Positions 7,339 through 14,469 of a DNA stretch of 33,816 bases are shown here, in pieces. Source of the DNA: a virus; the IMG/VR virus record IMGVR_UViG_3300024059_000017, positions 1 to 33,816 of that record; one strand, given 5' to 3'. Position 1 is the first letter of the stretch. Each line of letters opens with the position of its first letter. The translations under genes and the position numbers were made by a program. The notes below the pieces were generated by a model, which saw only the letters and a list, made by a program, of their open reading frames with translations, had not been told where the DNA came from and did not search any database.

Positions 7339-8175
7339 ATGACAGAAAAACAGTTAGAACACAACATCCTAATGCAGTACATAGAAGATGACTGCCACGT
7401 TGACCCAACGGAACAAATTGAATACCCACCTGTTGCGTTGAGTTTAGGTAACAAGCTAATTAAAAACACCAAGGGGGATGAATCTTATTTACCAATACCA
7501 ATCGGAACGTATGGTAATCTTAGTTGTGTAAGCGCACCGCCTAAAACAAAAAAGACATTCTTCATTTCCCTACTTGCTTCTGTTTATTTAAGTGACTCTA
7601 ACATATATGGAGGCAACCTAAAAGGCCACCGTGATCAAGGAAATTTAATTCATTTTGATACAGAGCAGGGCAGATGGCACAGCCAGCGTGTGTTCGCCAG
7701 ACAACATTCAATGAACTCATCCCTTCCTTCGGACAAATATCACACCTTTGCCCTTCGTGCTGTTGGCCACAAAACACGCCTTGAATTTATTGAATATTAT
7801 CTAAGTCAAAAAATAGATACTCCATCACTTGTTATTATTGATGGAATTGCCGACCTTGTAAGCGATGTCAACTCACTTGAAGAATCTAACGCTGTAGTCC
7901 AGAAACTTATGGAATGGTCTGCTAATTACAATTGCCACATTATAAACGTGATACACCAAAACTATGGCTCGGTAAAAATGACAGGTCATCTTGGTTCTTT
8001 TTTGGAAAAGAAATGTGAAACCCATATTGAACTGGAGGCCAATACGGTCAACAAAGAATGGGTAACGGTTAAGTGTAAGCGAAGCAGGGGGTATGCCTTT
8101 GGTACTTTTTCTTTTGAGGTTAATGATTTAGGGCTGCCTGTGATGGTAAATGATTTGTATGACCCGCTATTGTGA
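7339..8175 (+). CDS. RecA-fold ATPase, RepA/DnaB-like (AAA_25 type)
   Basis: 278 residues. The start is set at ATG 7339; the GTG at 7297 lies in the terminator hairpin and is rejected. Features: a degenerate Walker A SAPPKTKKTFF (the usual glycines replaced), DTEQGRWHSQRVFAR, Walker B LVIIDGIADLV, and the sensor-like CHIINVIHQNYG. This layout matches hexameric RepA-like/DnaB-like ATPases and the AAA_25 ATPases next to phage replication genes. Likely role: helicase or helicase-loading motor; no primase or DNA polymerase gene is visible, so it probably works with the host replisome. It overlaps the sigma-like gene by GTGA. Confidence 0.75.
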   Translation: MTEKQLEHNILMQYIEDDCHVDPTEQIEYPPVALSLGNKLIKNTKGDESYLPIPIGTYGNLSCVSAPPKTKKTFFISLLASVYLSDSNIYGGNLKGHRDQGNLIHFDTEQGRWHSQRVFARQHSMNSSLPSDKYHTFALRAVGHKTRLEFIEYYLSQKIDTPSLVIIDGIADLVSDVNSLEESNAVVQKLMEWSANYNCHIINVIHQNYGSVKMTGHLGSFLEKKCETHIELEANTVNKEWVTVKCKRSRGYAFGTFSFEVNDLGLPVMVNDLYDPLL

Positions 8176-8669
8176 TTGATAAAGTACTCATATTAATAGC
8201 TAAAAAACACACAACGTGGGTTGATATTGTATGCACCTTTGGTTGCACCCGAAGAATTGCGGAGGACATCACACAAGAGATGTACATCAAAATTCAAATG
8301 CAACTGGAAAAAGGCCTTGACATAATGTACAACGAAGATGAAATAAACTACTATTACATCTTCAAAACGCTAAAAACATTATTCTTGGATTTAAAGAGGA
8401 AGTCTAAAAACATCACGGTCATTGATTTGGACGAACACCTTGAGAGTTATGGCGATACATATCACGCACAAGATGACATAGATTATGATGAAGCATATTC
8501 TGCCGTGCAAAAGGAATTGTCAGAGATGTATTGGTATGACCGTAAGGTCTTTGAAATAATTAACGCAGGAGAAAGCATTGCAGAATTTTCAAGGAAAAGC
8601 AACATCAATTATTATGCGTTGTATTTTACACACAAGAAAGTTAAGGACAAACTAAAAAAATTGCTATGA
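8172..8669 (+). CDS. ECF-like sigma-70 family RNA polymerase sigma factor
   Basis: 165 residues, a typical ECF sigma size. The region-2-like part runs from CTRRIAEDITQEMYIKIQ (helix with the AED..QE motif) to YYYIFKTLKTLFLDLKRKS (the -10 recognition/core-binding helix). After an acidic linker (DEHLESYGDTYHAQDDIDYD), a region-4-like helix-turn-helix follows: YDRKVFEIINAGESIAEFSR then NINYYALYFTHKKVKDKLKK. It starts at a GTG overlapping the ATPase stop (GTGA). Known ECF factors direct polymerase to promoters with an AAC-like -35 and a CGT-type -10; five such motifs sit before late genes here. Family assignment is fairly firm from the motifs; its role as the late sigma factor is my inference. 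Confidence 0.75.
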   Translation: MIDKVLILIAKKHTTWVDIVCTFGCTRRIAEDITQEMYIKIQMQLEKGLDIMYNEDEINYYYIFKTLKTLFLDLKRKSKNITVIDLDEHLESYGDTYHAQDDIDYDEAYSAVQKELSEMYWYDRKVFEIINAGESIAEFSRKSNINYYALYFTHKKVKDKLKKLL

Positions 8670-8983
8670 ATAAACAGATTGCAAATGAATTAAAAGATTT
8701 TGCAGAAGATGTTGCAAGAAGATTCTCTCACAAAGAAAGGGAAGGGAATTTCAACAATGAAACTTTTGAGGTTCAAGAAGTCATCCCAACTTCAGACCAT
8801 ACTGCTGTGATCAATTTTAAAAAAACTTCTGGAAAGATAGGTGTTGCTTTTTGTTATTATATTGCAAGAGGTTATTCAAAAGGATGGAAATATTTTTTTC
8901 CTACCGATTCACACTTAAATGGCTTCCAAGCATTTTTGTATTATAAGCTGGAGGCAGAAAGGAAAAATTACAAATACAATTGA
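8666..8983 (+). CDS. Unknown middle protein (105 aa)
   Basis: Starts in an ATGA overlap with the sigma-like gene. The N-terminal 35 residues are helical and charged (MNKQIANELKDFAEDVARRF); the rest alternates beta-like stretches (TFEVQEVIPTSDHTAVINF, GKIGVAFCYYIARGYSKGW) and ends in a helix rich in Tyr and Lys. I do not recognise a family. Its coupling to the sigma gene means the two are likely made together, so a modulator (for example an anti-sigma or co-factor) is possible but unproven. Confidence 0.65.
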   Translation: MNKQIANELKDFAEDVARRFSHKEREGNFNNETFEVQEVIPTSDHTAVINFKKTSGKIGVAFCYYIARGYSKGWKYFFPTDSHLNGFQAFLYYKLEAERKNYKYN

Positions 8984-8984
8984 T

Positions 8985-9128
8985 ATGAGATTGGGCGATT
9001 TAATATATTATGTAACTAAGGGGACAGGAATCAAATACCTTGTAGATATGTATCATAAACACAGGGGGACAAAATGCAAATGCAACAGCAGGCGGGAATC
9101 TTTAAACAACTTAACAATCAAGAGGTGA
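8985..9128 (+). CDS. Small conserved basic protein with Cys motif (47 aa)
   Basis: The ATG at 8985 is preferred over the TTG at 8919, which lies inside the previous gene. The product begins MRLGDLIYYVTKGTGIKYLV and ends with CKCNSRRESLNNL. I recognise this pattern (GD....T..TGIK..V......C.C..R...LN) from small proteins common in Bacteroidetes phages, with no assigned role. The stop overlaps the GTG of the next gene (GTGA). Confidence 0.7.
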   Translation: MRLGDLIYYVTKGTGIKYLVDMYHKHRGTKCKCNSRRESLNNLTIKR

Positions 9129-9352
9129 AAAATTTTAATCATTATGACTACAAAGACTGGAGTGAGTTTCGTTTGGGCGAGAACAGAAACACTATCACAC
9201 CCAAAGAATTTCAACTGGTTTGCGACCTCCACGCAAAGTACTACGACCATAACTTTTACAAGCCCTGTACCTGTTCACCAAAAACCATAAATAAATGGAT
9301 AAAAGACTTAAACACCATTTGGGACAGGGGCATTCTCGCAAGTGGAAATTGA
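9125..9352 (+). CDS. Small conserved protein of the middle region (75 aa)
   Basis: The start is set at a GTG at 9125 in a GTGA overlap; an ATG at 9074 would force a 55-nt overlap and adds a low-complexity Gln-rich extension, so it is less likely. The product (KNFNHYDYKDWSEFRLGE, PKEFQLVCDLHAKYYDHNFY, KPCTCSPKTINKWIKDLN) is a pattern I have seen in Flavobacterium-phage proteins; CTCSPKTINKWI looks like a compact helix-turn-helix-like DNA-binding segment. No function is known. It overlaps the nuclease-like gene by 11 nt. Confidence 0.65.
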   Translation: MKNFNHYDYKDWSEFRLGENRNTITPKEFQLVCDLHAKYYDHNFYKPCTCSPKTINKWIKDLNTIWDRGILASGN

Positions 9353-9758
9353 TGCTGTAAATAAATGGGAAAAAGGCGTTGTCGGTATTCTTAACCTTCA
9401 GGGCTGGGACTTGGAATGGGCTGGCGCAGGGTACTCACATTATGATGCAATAGGTACAACGCCACAGGGATTGGATTGTGTGATAGAAATGAAGTTCCGC
9501 ACAAAGTATTATGCAACCAAAATGATGGAGAAGTACAAATACGATGCGCTAATGGATTTGAGCGAGGATGTCGTGAAGCTGTATTTTGTCAACGACCCGA
9601 AGGGAAACTATATGTTTTGGCTGGATTCAATGGATATGCCAGAGCCTGTGGAAAGGTATTGCCCCGACACCACACTCTGGACGAGCAAGCGGCTGATTAA
9701 AAAAGTGTACTTGCTTAAAGAGGACTGGTCAAAGAAGATGAACTTATTTTTTAAATAG
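9342..9758 (+). CDS. Putative PD-(D/E)XK-type nuclease
   Basis: 138 residues from a GTG at 9342. The segment HYDAIGTTPQGLDCVIEMKFR holds an Asp followed at restriction-fold spacing by E-x-K (IEMKFR), the catalytic core of PD-(D/E)XK nucleases, followed by a helix with KYYATKMMEKYKYDAL and later beta/Trp-rich parts. Such small phage enzymes act in recombination, Holliday junction resolution or host DNA breakdown; which of these cannot be told. It is the last gene before the 9759 promoter. Confidence 0.6.
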   Translation: MEIDAVNKWEKGVVGILNLQGWDLEWAGAGYSHYDAIGTTPQGLDCVIEMKFRTKYYATKMMEKYKYDALMDLSEDVVKLYFVNDPKGNYMFWLDSMDMPEPVERYCPDTTLWTSKRLIKKVYLLKEDWSKKMNLFFK

Positions 9759-9791
9759 TTTGGCTTTATGCACGTTTTTTGTTTATATTTA
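9759..9791 (+). promoter_or_regulatory. Bacteroidetes-type promoter before the 9812 gene
   Basis: TTTG at 9759-9762 and TATATTTA at 9784-9791 with a 21-nt spacer. The leader that follows (9783-9811) resembles the leader before the 14064 gene, including TTATATTTA and ACAGAAAC just before the start codon. Confidence 0.55.
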
Positions 9792-9811
9792 TGGAAATAA
9801 CAACAGAAACT

Positions 9812-9997
9812 ATGACACAATCAAACGCAGAGAACTTCGGATTTATAACTGGCAGCCTTCACGGCTACAAGAATCACATCGCCAAAACAGGTATTGAGAA
9901 ACGCCTCATCCAAGAAATCATTGATGACCTTGACAAATTGTTTACGTCAGTGAATCGTGAGATTATTTATGGGGAGGATGAAAAGGTTTCAAAATGA
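9812..9997 (+). CDS. Unknown small protein (61 aa)
   Basis: Two in-frame starts exist. The ATG at 9791 overlaps the promoter's -7 element, so 9812 (MTQSNAENFGFITGSLHGYK) is chosen; its leader also matches the one before 14064. The product is mostly helical (KRLIQEIIDDLDKLFTSVN) with an acidic end. No family recognised. It overlaps the next gene by ATGA and begins a chain of tiny coupled genes leading to the exonuclease. Confidence 0.6.
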   Translation: MTQSNAENFGFITGSLHGYKNHIAKTGIEKRLIQEIIDDLDKLFTSVNREIIYGEDEKVSK

Positions 9998-10146
9998 AAG
10001 TCAGCACTAAAGAGTTGATTTTTATAAAAGAGTCAATTGAGAAATACACTCAAGAGGATTCACAAATCACTGATGTTATCATTAACTATCAAGTGAAAAA
10101 GAACGCAAGCCAACAGAACTTTTTAAAACTGGACATCAAGAGATGA
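9994..10146 (+). CDS. Unknown small protein (50 aa)
   Basis: Coupled on both sides by ATGA overlaps (9994-9997 and 10143-10146). The sequence begins MKVSTKELIFIKESIEKYTQ and ends in a basic stretch LKLDIKR. Nothing in it identifies a family. The paired overlaps are the main evidence that it is translated. Confidence 0.5.
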   Translation: MKVSTKELIFIKESIEKYTQEDSQITDVIINYQVKKNASQQNFLKLDIKR

Positions 10147-10262
10147 AACAGTTTATGAGAATAGCGATGGCGAGGTTGAAGCCTTTTTATAAAAACCCGA
10201 TTCAACGCAGGGCTTGGGCTGCCAAAATGTACACAGAACATTTAAAGCGCAAAAAACAATGA
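10143..10262 (+). CDS. Unknown tiny basic protein (39 aa)
   Basis: ATGA overlaps at both ends. Strongly basic (MKQFMRIAMARLKPFYKNPI, then HLKRKKQ), so nucleic acid binding is possible. No family recognised; existence rests on tight coupling and lack of any other coding frame here. Confidence 0.45.
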   Translation: MKQFMRIAMARLKPFYKNPIQRRAWAAKMYTEHLKRKKQ

Positions 10263-10453
10263 GCAGTGAATTTGGAGGTTTAGCCCCTTGGGATGATGGA
10301 AAAGACTACTGCGTTTGCGGAGAGTTAAGCCAGTCACCCGATGAACTTTGTGGCAGTTGCGAATTGATATGTCCTGCCTGTGGTGAGGACAAAGAGGATG
10401 TGAATAACGCATCGTGTGACCATTGCGCAAACGAAACAAAAGAGGAAAAGTGA
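10259..10453 (+). CDS. Small zinc-ribbon-like protein (64 aa)
   Basis: Starts at the ATGA overlap at 10259; the longer reading from 10214 is rejected because it runs inside the previous gene. Eight cysteines are arranged as CVCGELSQSPDELCGSC, ICPACGEDKEDV and CDHC, consistent with one or two zinc ribbons/knuckles. The rest is acidic. Such small Zn proteins often bind nucleic acid or a partner protein. The end overlaps the GTG start of the exonuclease gene (GTGA). Confidence 0.65.
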   Translation: MSSEFGGLAPWDDGKDYCVCGELSQSPDELCGSCELICPACGEDKEDVNNASCDHCANETKEEK

Positions 10454-11163
10454 TATTATTAGTAGATGCAGACAGCTTGGTTTTCGCATCTTGCTATAGG
10501 GCAAGAGAAAACCCTGAAGATGATAAATACTATTCAGACATTGTGGATGCCCGCAATAAGTTTGACCAGCAATTTATGGGGATAGTGAACCACCTTGAAG
10601 ATATTTACCCTATTGACAAAGTGCTATGTTTTAGCGGCTCAAAAGGTAACTTCCGAAAAATCTTGACATCAACATATAAAGCGAACCGAACAAAACAGGA
10701 ACTCCCCCCATTGCTGGACGAAATGCACAAGTTTGTGAAGGAACATTACGACAGCATCTATGGATATGGTATTGAAACAGATGACCTTGTTGCACGTTAC
10801 TGGTATAACATAAGCCAAGACCTTGGGCGGGATAATGTTATGATTGTAAGCATAGACAAAGACTACAAACAATTCCCCGCATTGATTTATAATTACCATT
10901 ACAAGCACAAGGAAGTTATGGACATATCGGAGGATGAAGCGATGTACAATTTCTATGAGCAAATGATAATGGGTGACAGCGCAGACAACGTGAATTACTT
11001 TAAAGGAAAAGGGAAGCGATTTGCTGAAAAATACTTTGTAGATTGCGAAACGAAATATCAATACACAAGAAAAATCTACCAACTATTTAAACAAGAGTAC
11101 AAGGGTAAGGCAAGACAAAAGTTTGTTGAGTGCTACCACCTACTAAAACTAAGAACACAATAA
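10450..11163 (+). CDS. 5'-3' exonuclease, FEN/PIN superfamily
   Basis: 237 residues from a GTG at 10450 in a GTGA overlap (an upstream in-frame TTG would lengthen it into the previous gene). Acidic active-site residues lie in the expected order: VDADSLVFASC (Asp6, Asp8), GIETDDLVARY (Glu109, Asp111, Asp112), VSIDKDYKQF (Asp136, Asp138) and GDSADNVNYFKGKGKRFAEK (Asp176, Asp179 with the helix-hairpin-helix-like turn). This is the T5 D15/T7 gp6-like flap or 5'-3' exonuclease family, which removes RNA primers or resects ends for recombination. Partners are likely SSB and the annealing-type protein. It overlaps the DnaA-like gene by TAATG. Confidence 0.85.
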   Translation: MILLVDADSLVFASCYRARENPEDDKYYSDIVDARNKFDQQFMGIVNHLEDIYPIDKVLCFSGSKGNFRKILTSTYKANRTKQELPPLLDEMHKFVKEHYDSIYGYGIETDDLVARYWYNISQDLGRDNVMIVSIDKDYKQFPALIYNYHYKHKEVMDISEDEAMYNFYEQMIMGDSADNVNYFKGKGKRFAEKYFVDCETKYQYTRKIYQLFKQEYKGKARQKFVECYHLLKLRTQ

Positions 11164-11675
11164 TGGAAAAGACAATACAAGAAAACTTAACCCCCTACGA
11201 GATTGGAGGTACAATCAATAAACTTGCAGGCATTAATATCTACGAAAACACACGCAAAAGGAAAGTGATTGAGTATCGTTCCTTAATGTGTTTTTTGTTG
11301 AGGGATAAGGTTAATATGGGATGGCGATACATCGCAGAGTTTTTTAACGACCAAGGAAAGCATATGGATCACTCAACCGCAATTCACGCTGTTAAGATGT
11401 ACCCATTGTATAGGCGGCACAATGAGGCGTTGGCCGAAATTGAGGAACGGTTTGTCTTTACGAAAAAGGGTTACAAAGAAATCAATAAGGTGACGTACTT
11501 GGAGAATAAGTATGACAAGCTGGAAGCCCAGTACCTAAACTTGAAAGACTTGCTTGACACTCCACTGTTGGGGTTGGTGTTAAACGCACCACCATCACGC
11601 ACTAATGAACTGTACGAAAGGGTCAAGATGCAAGTGGACAGTTGGAAGTGGAAAGACAGAGAGGGTGTCAAATGA
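11163..11675 (+). CDS. DnaA domain-IV-like DNA-binding protein
   Basis: 170 residues from the ATG at 11163 (TAATG overlap). Residues about 35-80 (KVIEYRSLMCFLLRDKV, WRYIAEFFNDQGKHMDHSTA, IHAVKMY) match the C-terminal DNA-binding domain of DnaA, whose HxT/HST..HA signature reads the DnaA box. The AAA+ ATPase part of DnaA is absent. The C-terminal half is helical and coiled-coil-like (YLENKYDKLEAQYLNLKDLL). A perfect DnaA box lies at 6218-6226, so it may be the phage origin-binding or transcription-controlling factor; this link is inference. It overlaps the next gene by ATGA. Confidence 0.7.
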   Translation: MEKTIQENLTPYEIGGTINKLAGINIYENTRKRKVIEYRSLMCFLLRDKVNMGWRYIAEFFNDQGKHMDHSTAIHAVKMYPLYRRHNEALAEIEERFVFTKKGYKEINKVTYLENKYDKLEAQYLNLKDLLDTPLLGLVLNAPPSRTNELYERVKMQVDSWKWKDREGVK

Positions 11676-11830
11676 TTGCTAAGATTATTGCGTTGATGGT
11701 AGTTGTAAGTTTCTTTGTCCCGATAGACTCAAAGAACTTACTTGTACAGACATTAGCCATCCTTTGCCAATGGGCTTGGTATGCTGGAGCATTGCTGATG
11801 CTTGTATGGATGGTCAGCAGAATATTCTGA
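11672..11830 (+). CDS. Small two-TM membrane protein (52 aa)
   Basis: The ATGA overlap at 11672 defines the start; a longer in-frame version from 11642 would overlap the previous gene. Two hydrophobic segments (IAKIIALMVVVSFFVP and LAILCQWAWYAGALLMLVW) with a short polar turn indicate a hairpin membrane protein. Possible roles are superinfection exclusion or a membrane-acting accessory; none is shown. Confidence 0.6.
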   Translation: MIAKIIALMVVVSFFVPIDSKNLLVQTLAILCQWAWYAGALLMLVWMVSRIF

Positions 11831-11842
11831 TTGGTTAATTCT

Positions 11843-12475
11843 GTGAAGGTCTTAGAACTATTTGCAGGGTCAAGGAGTGTTGGAAAGGCCGCAGAAAGTT
11901 TAGGTTACGAGGTATTTAGTAGTGACATCTTACCTATGGAAAACATAGATTATGTTGTTGACATATTAGATTTTGACACTAACAAAGTTCCATTCAAGCC
12001 AGATATTATATGGGCGAGCCCTCCTTGCACTTACTTTTCTGTTGCCTCAATTGGAACGCATTGGAACTTGGACAACACGCCTAAAACAAAAAGTGCAGAG
12101 TTAGGAATGATGATTGTTCAAAAAACATTAGAGATTATTTCTGTGTTAAATCCTGATTTTTATTTTGTAGAAAACCCAAGAGGGAAATTGCGAAAGTTGA
12201 AAATTATGAGAGGCTTGCCACGAATAACAGTTTGGTATTGTGCCTATGGTGACACCAGAGCCAAGCCAACAGACATATGGTCAAACAACATAAGGTCACT
12301 ATTTAATCAAGAAGGCTGGCAACCAAGACCAGAATGTCACAACAATAATCATCACTGTCATCACGAAGATGCGCCAAGAGGAAGCGTATCTGGCACACAA
12401 GGGTTGAAGGGAAACTACGAAAGAAGCAAAATTCCAAATGAATTATGTGTAGAAGTTTTAAAATCAGTCAACTGA
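11843..12475 (+). CDS. DNA (cytosine-5-) methyltransferase
   Basis: 210 residues from a GTG at 11843 (the TTG at 11831 adds only four residues and is less likely). Motif I is VLELFAGSRSVGKA, motif IV is WASPPCTYFSVAS with the catalytic Cys of PPC, and motif VI is FVENPRGKL. A His/Cys-rich insert (CHNNNHHCHHEDAPRG) follows, then ERSKIPNELCVEVL near the end. The SAM-dependent enzyme would transfer methyl groups to cytosine C5. No restriction endonuclease partner is adjacent, so it looks like an orphan phage methylase that protects phage DNA from host restriction or marks replicated DNA. It directly precedes a late-type promoter motif and the terminase genes. Confidence 0.85.
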   Translation: MKVLELFAGSRSVGKAAESLGYEVFSSDILPMENIDYVVDILDFDTNKVPFKPDIIWASPPCTYFSVASIGTHWNLDNTPKTKSAELGMMIVQKTLEIISVLNPDFYFVENPRGKLRKLKIMRGLPRITVWYCAYGDTRAKPTDIWSNNIRSLFNQEGWQPRPECHNNNHHCHHEDAPRGSVSGTQGLKGNYERSKIPNELCVEVLKSVN

Positions 12476-12488
12476 TTACGTTATATAA
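12459..12488 (+). promoter_or_regulatory. Late-type promoter motif before terminase small subunit (-35 weak)
   Basis: TACGTTATATAAA is found at 12477-12489, with CGTT at 12479. Twenty bases before CGTT, where the other four copies have ACAAA, this one reads TAAAA, so only the downstream half is well conserved. The ATG at 12519 is 40 nt away, further than the 12-14 nt of the other copies. Confidence 0.5.
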
Positions 12489-12518
12489 ACAAGGATTGAT
12501 TAAACAAAAAAGAATCAA

Positions 12519-12785
12519 ATGGATAATAGAAAAAATAACGGAGGGGTAAGGGTAGGCGCAGGCAGACCAAAAAAAGCTGATGAATTGAAGCTAATTCAAA
12601 GGCTGGACAACCTTATTGATAACGATGCGGTGATTCGGGTACTTGGTGAGCAAATACTAAAGGGCGATGCAAGGGCGTTGTCTTTGTATTTCGGTTATAG
12701 ATATGGCAAGCCAAAAGAATCCGTTGACATTACATCCAAAGAAGGATTCAATATCAATTTCCAAGACTTGATAAGATTTAAGTGA
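12519..12785 (+). CDS. terS: Terminase small subunit
   Basis: 88 residues. GGVRVGAGRPKKADELK at the N-terminus is the hallmark of many small terminases and related DNA-binding proteins, followed by a helical body (LKLIQRLDNLIDNDAVIRVL) and the motif FGYRYGKPKESVDITSKEG near the end, which is typical of this group. It recognises phage DNA for packaging and hands it to the large subunit. The ATG at 12519 follows an A-rich leader and a late-type promoter motif; its stop overlaps the GTG of terL (GTGA). Confidence 0.8.
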   Translation: MDNRKNNGGVRVGAGRPKKADELKLIQRLDNLIDNDAVIRVLGEQILKGDARALSLYFGYRYGKPKESVDITSKEGFNINFQDLIRFK

Positions 12786-13990
12786 TTGACGTAAACGAGA
12801 AGTATGCACCCATAATGTCATCGGACTCCAGATATTACATTGTTACTGGGGGGCGTGGTTCGGGTAAGTCTTACTCAATAAATCTTTTGCTTGTCTTGCT
12901 TACCTATGAGGAAGGCCACACTATTCTTTTCACCAGATTTACGCTGTCATCAGCTTACATTTCCATCATCCCAGAATTTATTGACAAGATTGAAACGCTA
13001 AACATTCAGGAGCATTTTCGTATAACAAAGGATGAAATCATCAATCGGCTTTCAGGCAGCAAGATTATCTTCAAGGGCATCAAAACATCGTCTGGTGATC
13101 AGACCGCAAACCTAAAGTCATTGACCAACGTAACCACTTGGGTTATGGACGAAGCTGAGGAACTTGTTGATGAATCCATCTTTGATAAAATAGATTTGTC
13201 TGTGCGCAACCTGAATAGACAGAATCGGGTTATTATGATTTTGAACCCAGTCACAAAAGAGCATTGGATTTACTCACGGTTCTTTGAAGATAAGGGCGTG
13301 ATGGAGTCCAGCAACACAATCAAAGACAACACCACCTACATTCACACCACATACCTTGACAACTTAGAAAACTTATCAGACAGCTATTTAAGGCAGATTG
13401 AGGATATCAAGCAACGCAGGCCAGACAAGTACAAACATCAGATGCTTGGTGGGTGGTTACAGAAAGCAGAGGGCGTTATCTTTTCCAATTGGAGGGTGGG
13501 GTCGTTTAAACGAGTGGGCGTTTCGGTCTTTGGGCAAGACTATGGTTTCGCTGCTGACCCATCAACATTGGTTGAAACTAACATTGACACCGCCAATAAG
13601 ATTATCTATTTGAAGGAGTGTTTTTTCTTAAAGGGGTTGACCACTTCGGAAATTGCTTTACTAAACTTGAAACACGCAGGCACTAACTTGATTGTGGGTG
13701 ATTCCGCAGAGCCAAGGCTTTTGTCTGAGATAAAATCAAAAGGATGCAATGTTGTAAAAGCTATCAAGGGGCAGGGGTCAATCACATATGGCATATCCTT
13801 GCTTCAGGATTATGATATGATTGTGGATGACAACAGCATCAACTTAATAAAAGAACTAAACAATTACTCTTGGCTGGAAAAGAAATCAAAGACCCCGCAA
13901 GACAACTGGAATCATTTGATTGATGCAATACGGTATTCCGTATCATATCAATTGCAAAACCCTAACCGTGGGACATATCACATATCATAA
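12782..13990 (+). CDS. terL: Terminase large subunit (PBSX-type)
   Basis: 402 residues starting at a GTG overlapping the terS stop. The ATPase part has Walker A GGRGSGKS (residues 23-30) and Walker B TWVMDEAEEL (Asp123, Glu124). The RNase H-like nuclease has Asp253 (FGQDYGFAADP), Asp307 (VGDSAEPRLL) and Asp381 (NWNHLIDAIRYSV). This is the usual length and layout of Terminase_3/Terminase_6-type subunits that cut concatemers and drive DNA into the prohead through the portal. Complete and undamaged, with a host-type promoter directly after its end. Confidence 0.93.
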   Translation: MIDVNEKYAPIMSSDSRYYIVTGGRGSGKSYSINLLLVLLTYEEGHTILFTRFTLSSAYISIIPEFIDKIETLNIQEHFRITKDEIINRLSGSKIIFKGIKTSSGDQTANLKSLTNVTTWVMDEAEELVDESIFDKIDLSVRNLNRQNRVIMILNPVTKEHWIYSRFFEDKGVMESSNTIKDNTTYIHTTYLDNLENLSDSYLRQIEDIKQRRPDKYKHQMLGGWLQKAEGVIFSNWRVGSFKRVGVSVFGQDYGFAADPSTLVETNIDTANKIIYLKECFFLKGLTTSEIALLNLKHAGTNLIVGDSAEPRLLSEIKSKGCNVVKAIKGQGSITYGISLLQDYDMIVDDNSINLIKELNNYSWLEKKSKTPQDNWNHLIDAIRYSVSYQLQNPNRGTYHIS

Positions 13991-14003
13991 CATTTGTGAA
14001 CAA

Positions 14004-14035
14004 TTTGGTTGATAACCAAGAAAGGTGTACATTGC
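14004..14035 (+). promoter_or_regulatory. Bacteroidetes-type promoter with operator-like dyad
   Basis: TTTG at 14004-14007 and TACATTGC at 14028-14035 with a 20-nt spacer; the -7 octamer is identical to that at 6236-6243. The inverted repeat TTGGTT-GAT-AACCAA (14005-14019) overlaps the -33 element and spacer, where a repressor could block polymerase. Confidence 0.7.
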
Positions 14036-14063
14036 ATTATATTTAATAACTAAAACAGAAACA

Positions 14064-14459
14064 ATGACTATTACCCAATTTAATAAAAGCAACATCAAAG
14101 CCCTAAGAGTAGACTTGAATGAAGCAATGCAATCTTTGTCCGACAAGTATGGAGTTAAGATTCACGCAGGAAACGCAAGTTTCAGTTCTAATGAAGTGAC
14201 CTTCAAGGTTCACCTAAACGTCCTAAATGAAAATGGATTGGCACTAACGAAAAAAGCAGAGCATTTTGAGTTGATGAAAGATGGGGTTGGATTAGGCCAT
14301 CTTAGCATAGGTGACTCAGTAAAATTGAGTGGTGATTCTTACATTTTAAGTGGATGGAACAATCGTGCATCTAAGTTTCAGATTGAAGTTTCCAAAAACA
14401 ATGAGAGTTACAGTTGCAGTGTTACATCGCTTTTACTACAAAACCCCAAATTATCATAA
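14064..14459 (+). CDS. Unknown protein under its own host-type promoter (131 aa)
   Basis: The ATG at 14064 follows an A-rich leader (taaaacagaaaca) 29 nt after the -7 element; the TTG at 14025 overlaps the promoter and is rejected. The protein starts with a helix (FNKSNIKALRVDLNEAMQSL) and continues with beta-like stretches (KIHAGNASFSSNEVTFKVHL, GLGHLSIGDSVKLSGD, SYILSGWNNRASKF). I recall similar small proteins in phage early regions but no function. It sits between packaging and tail genes yet has an early-type promoter with an operator-like dyad, so it may be expressed at a different time from its neighbours. Confidence 0.65.
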   Translation: MTITQFNKSNIKALRVDLNEAMQSLSDKYGVKIHAGNASFSSNEVTFKVHLNVLNENGLALTKKAEHFELMKDGVGLGHLSIGDSVKLSGDSYILSGWNNRASKFQIEVSKNNESYSCSVTSLLLQNPKLS

Positions 14460-14469
14460 TTAACAGCGT

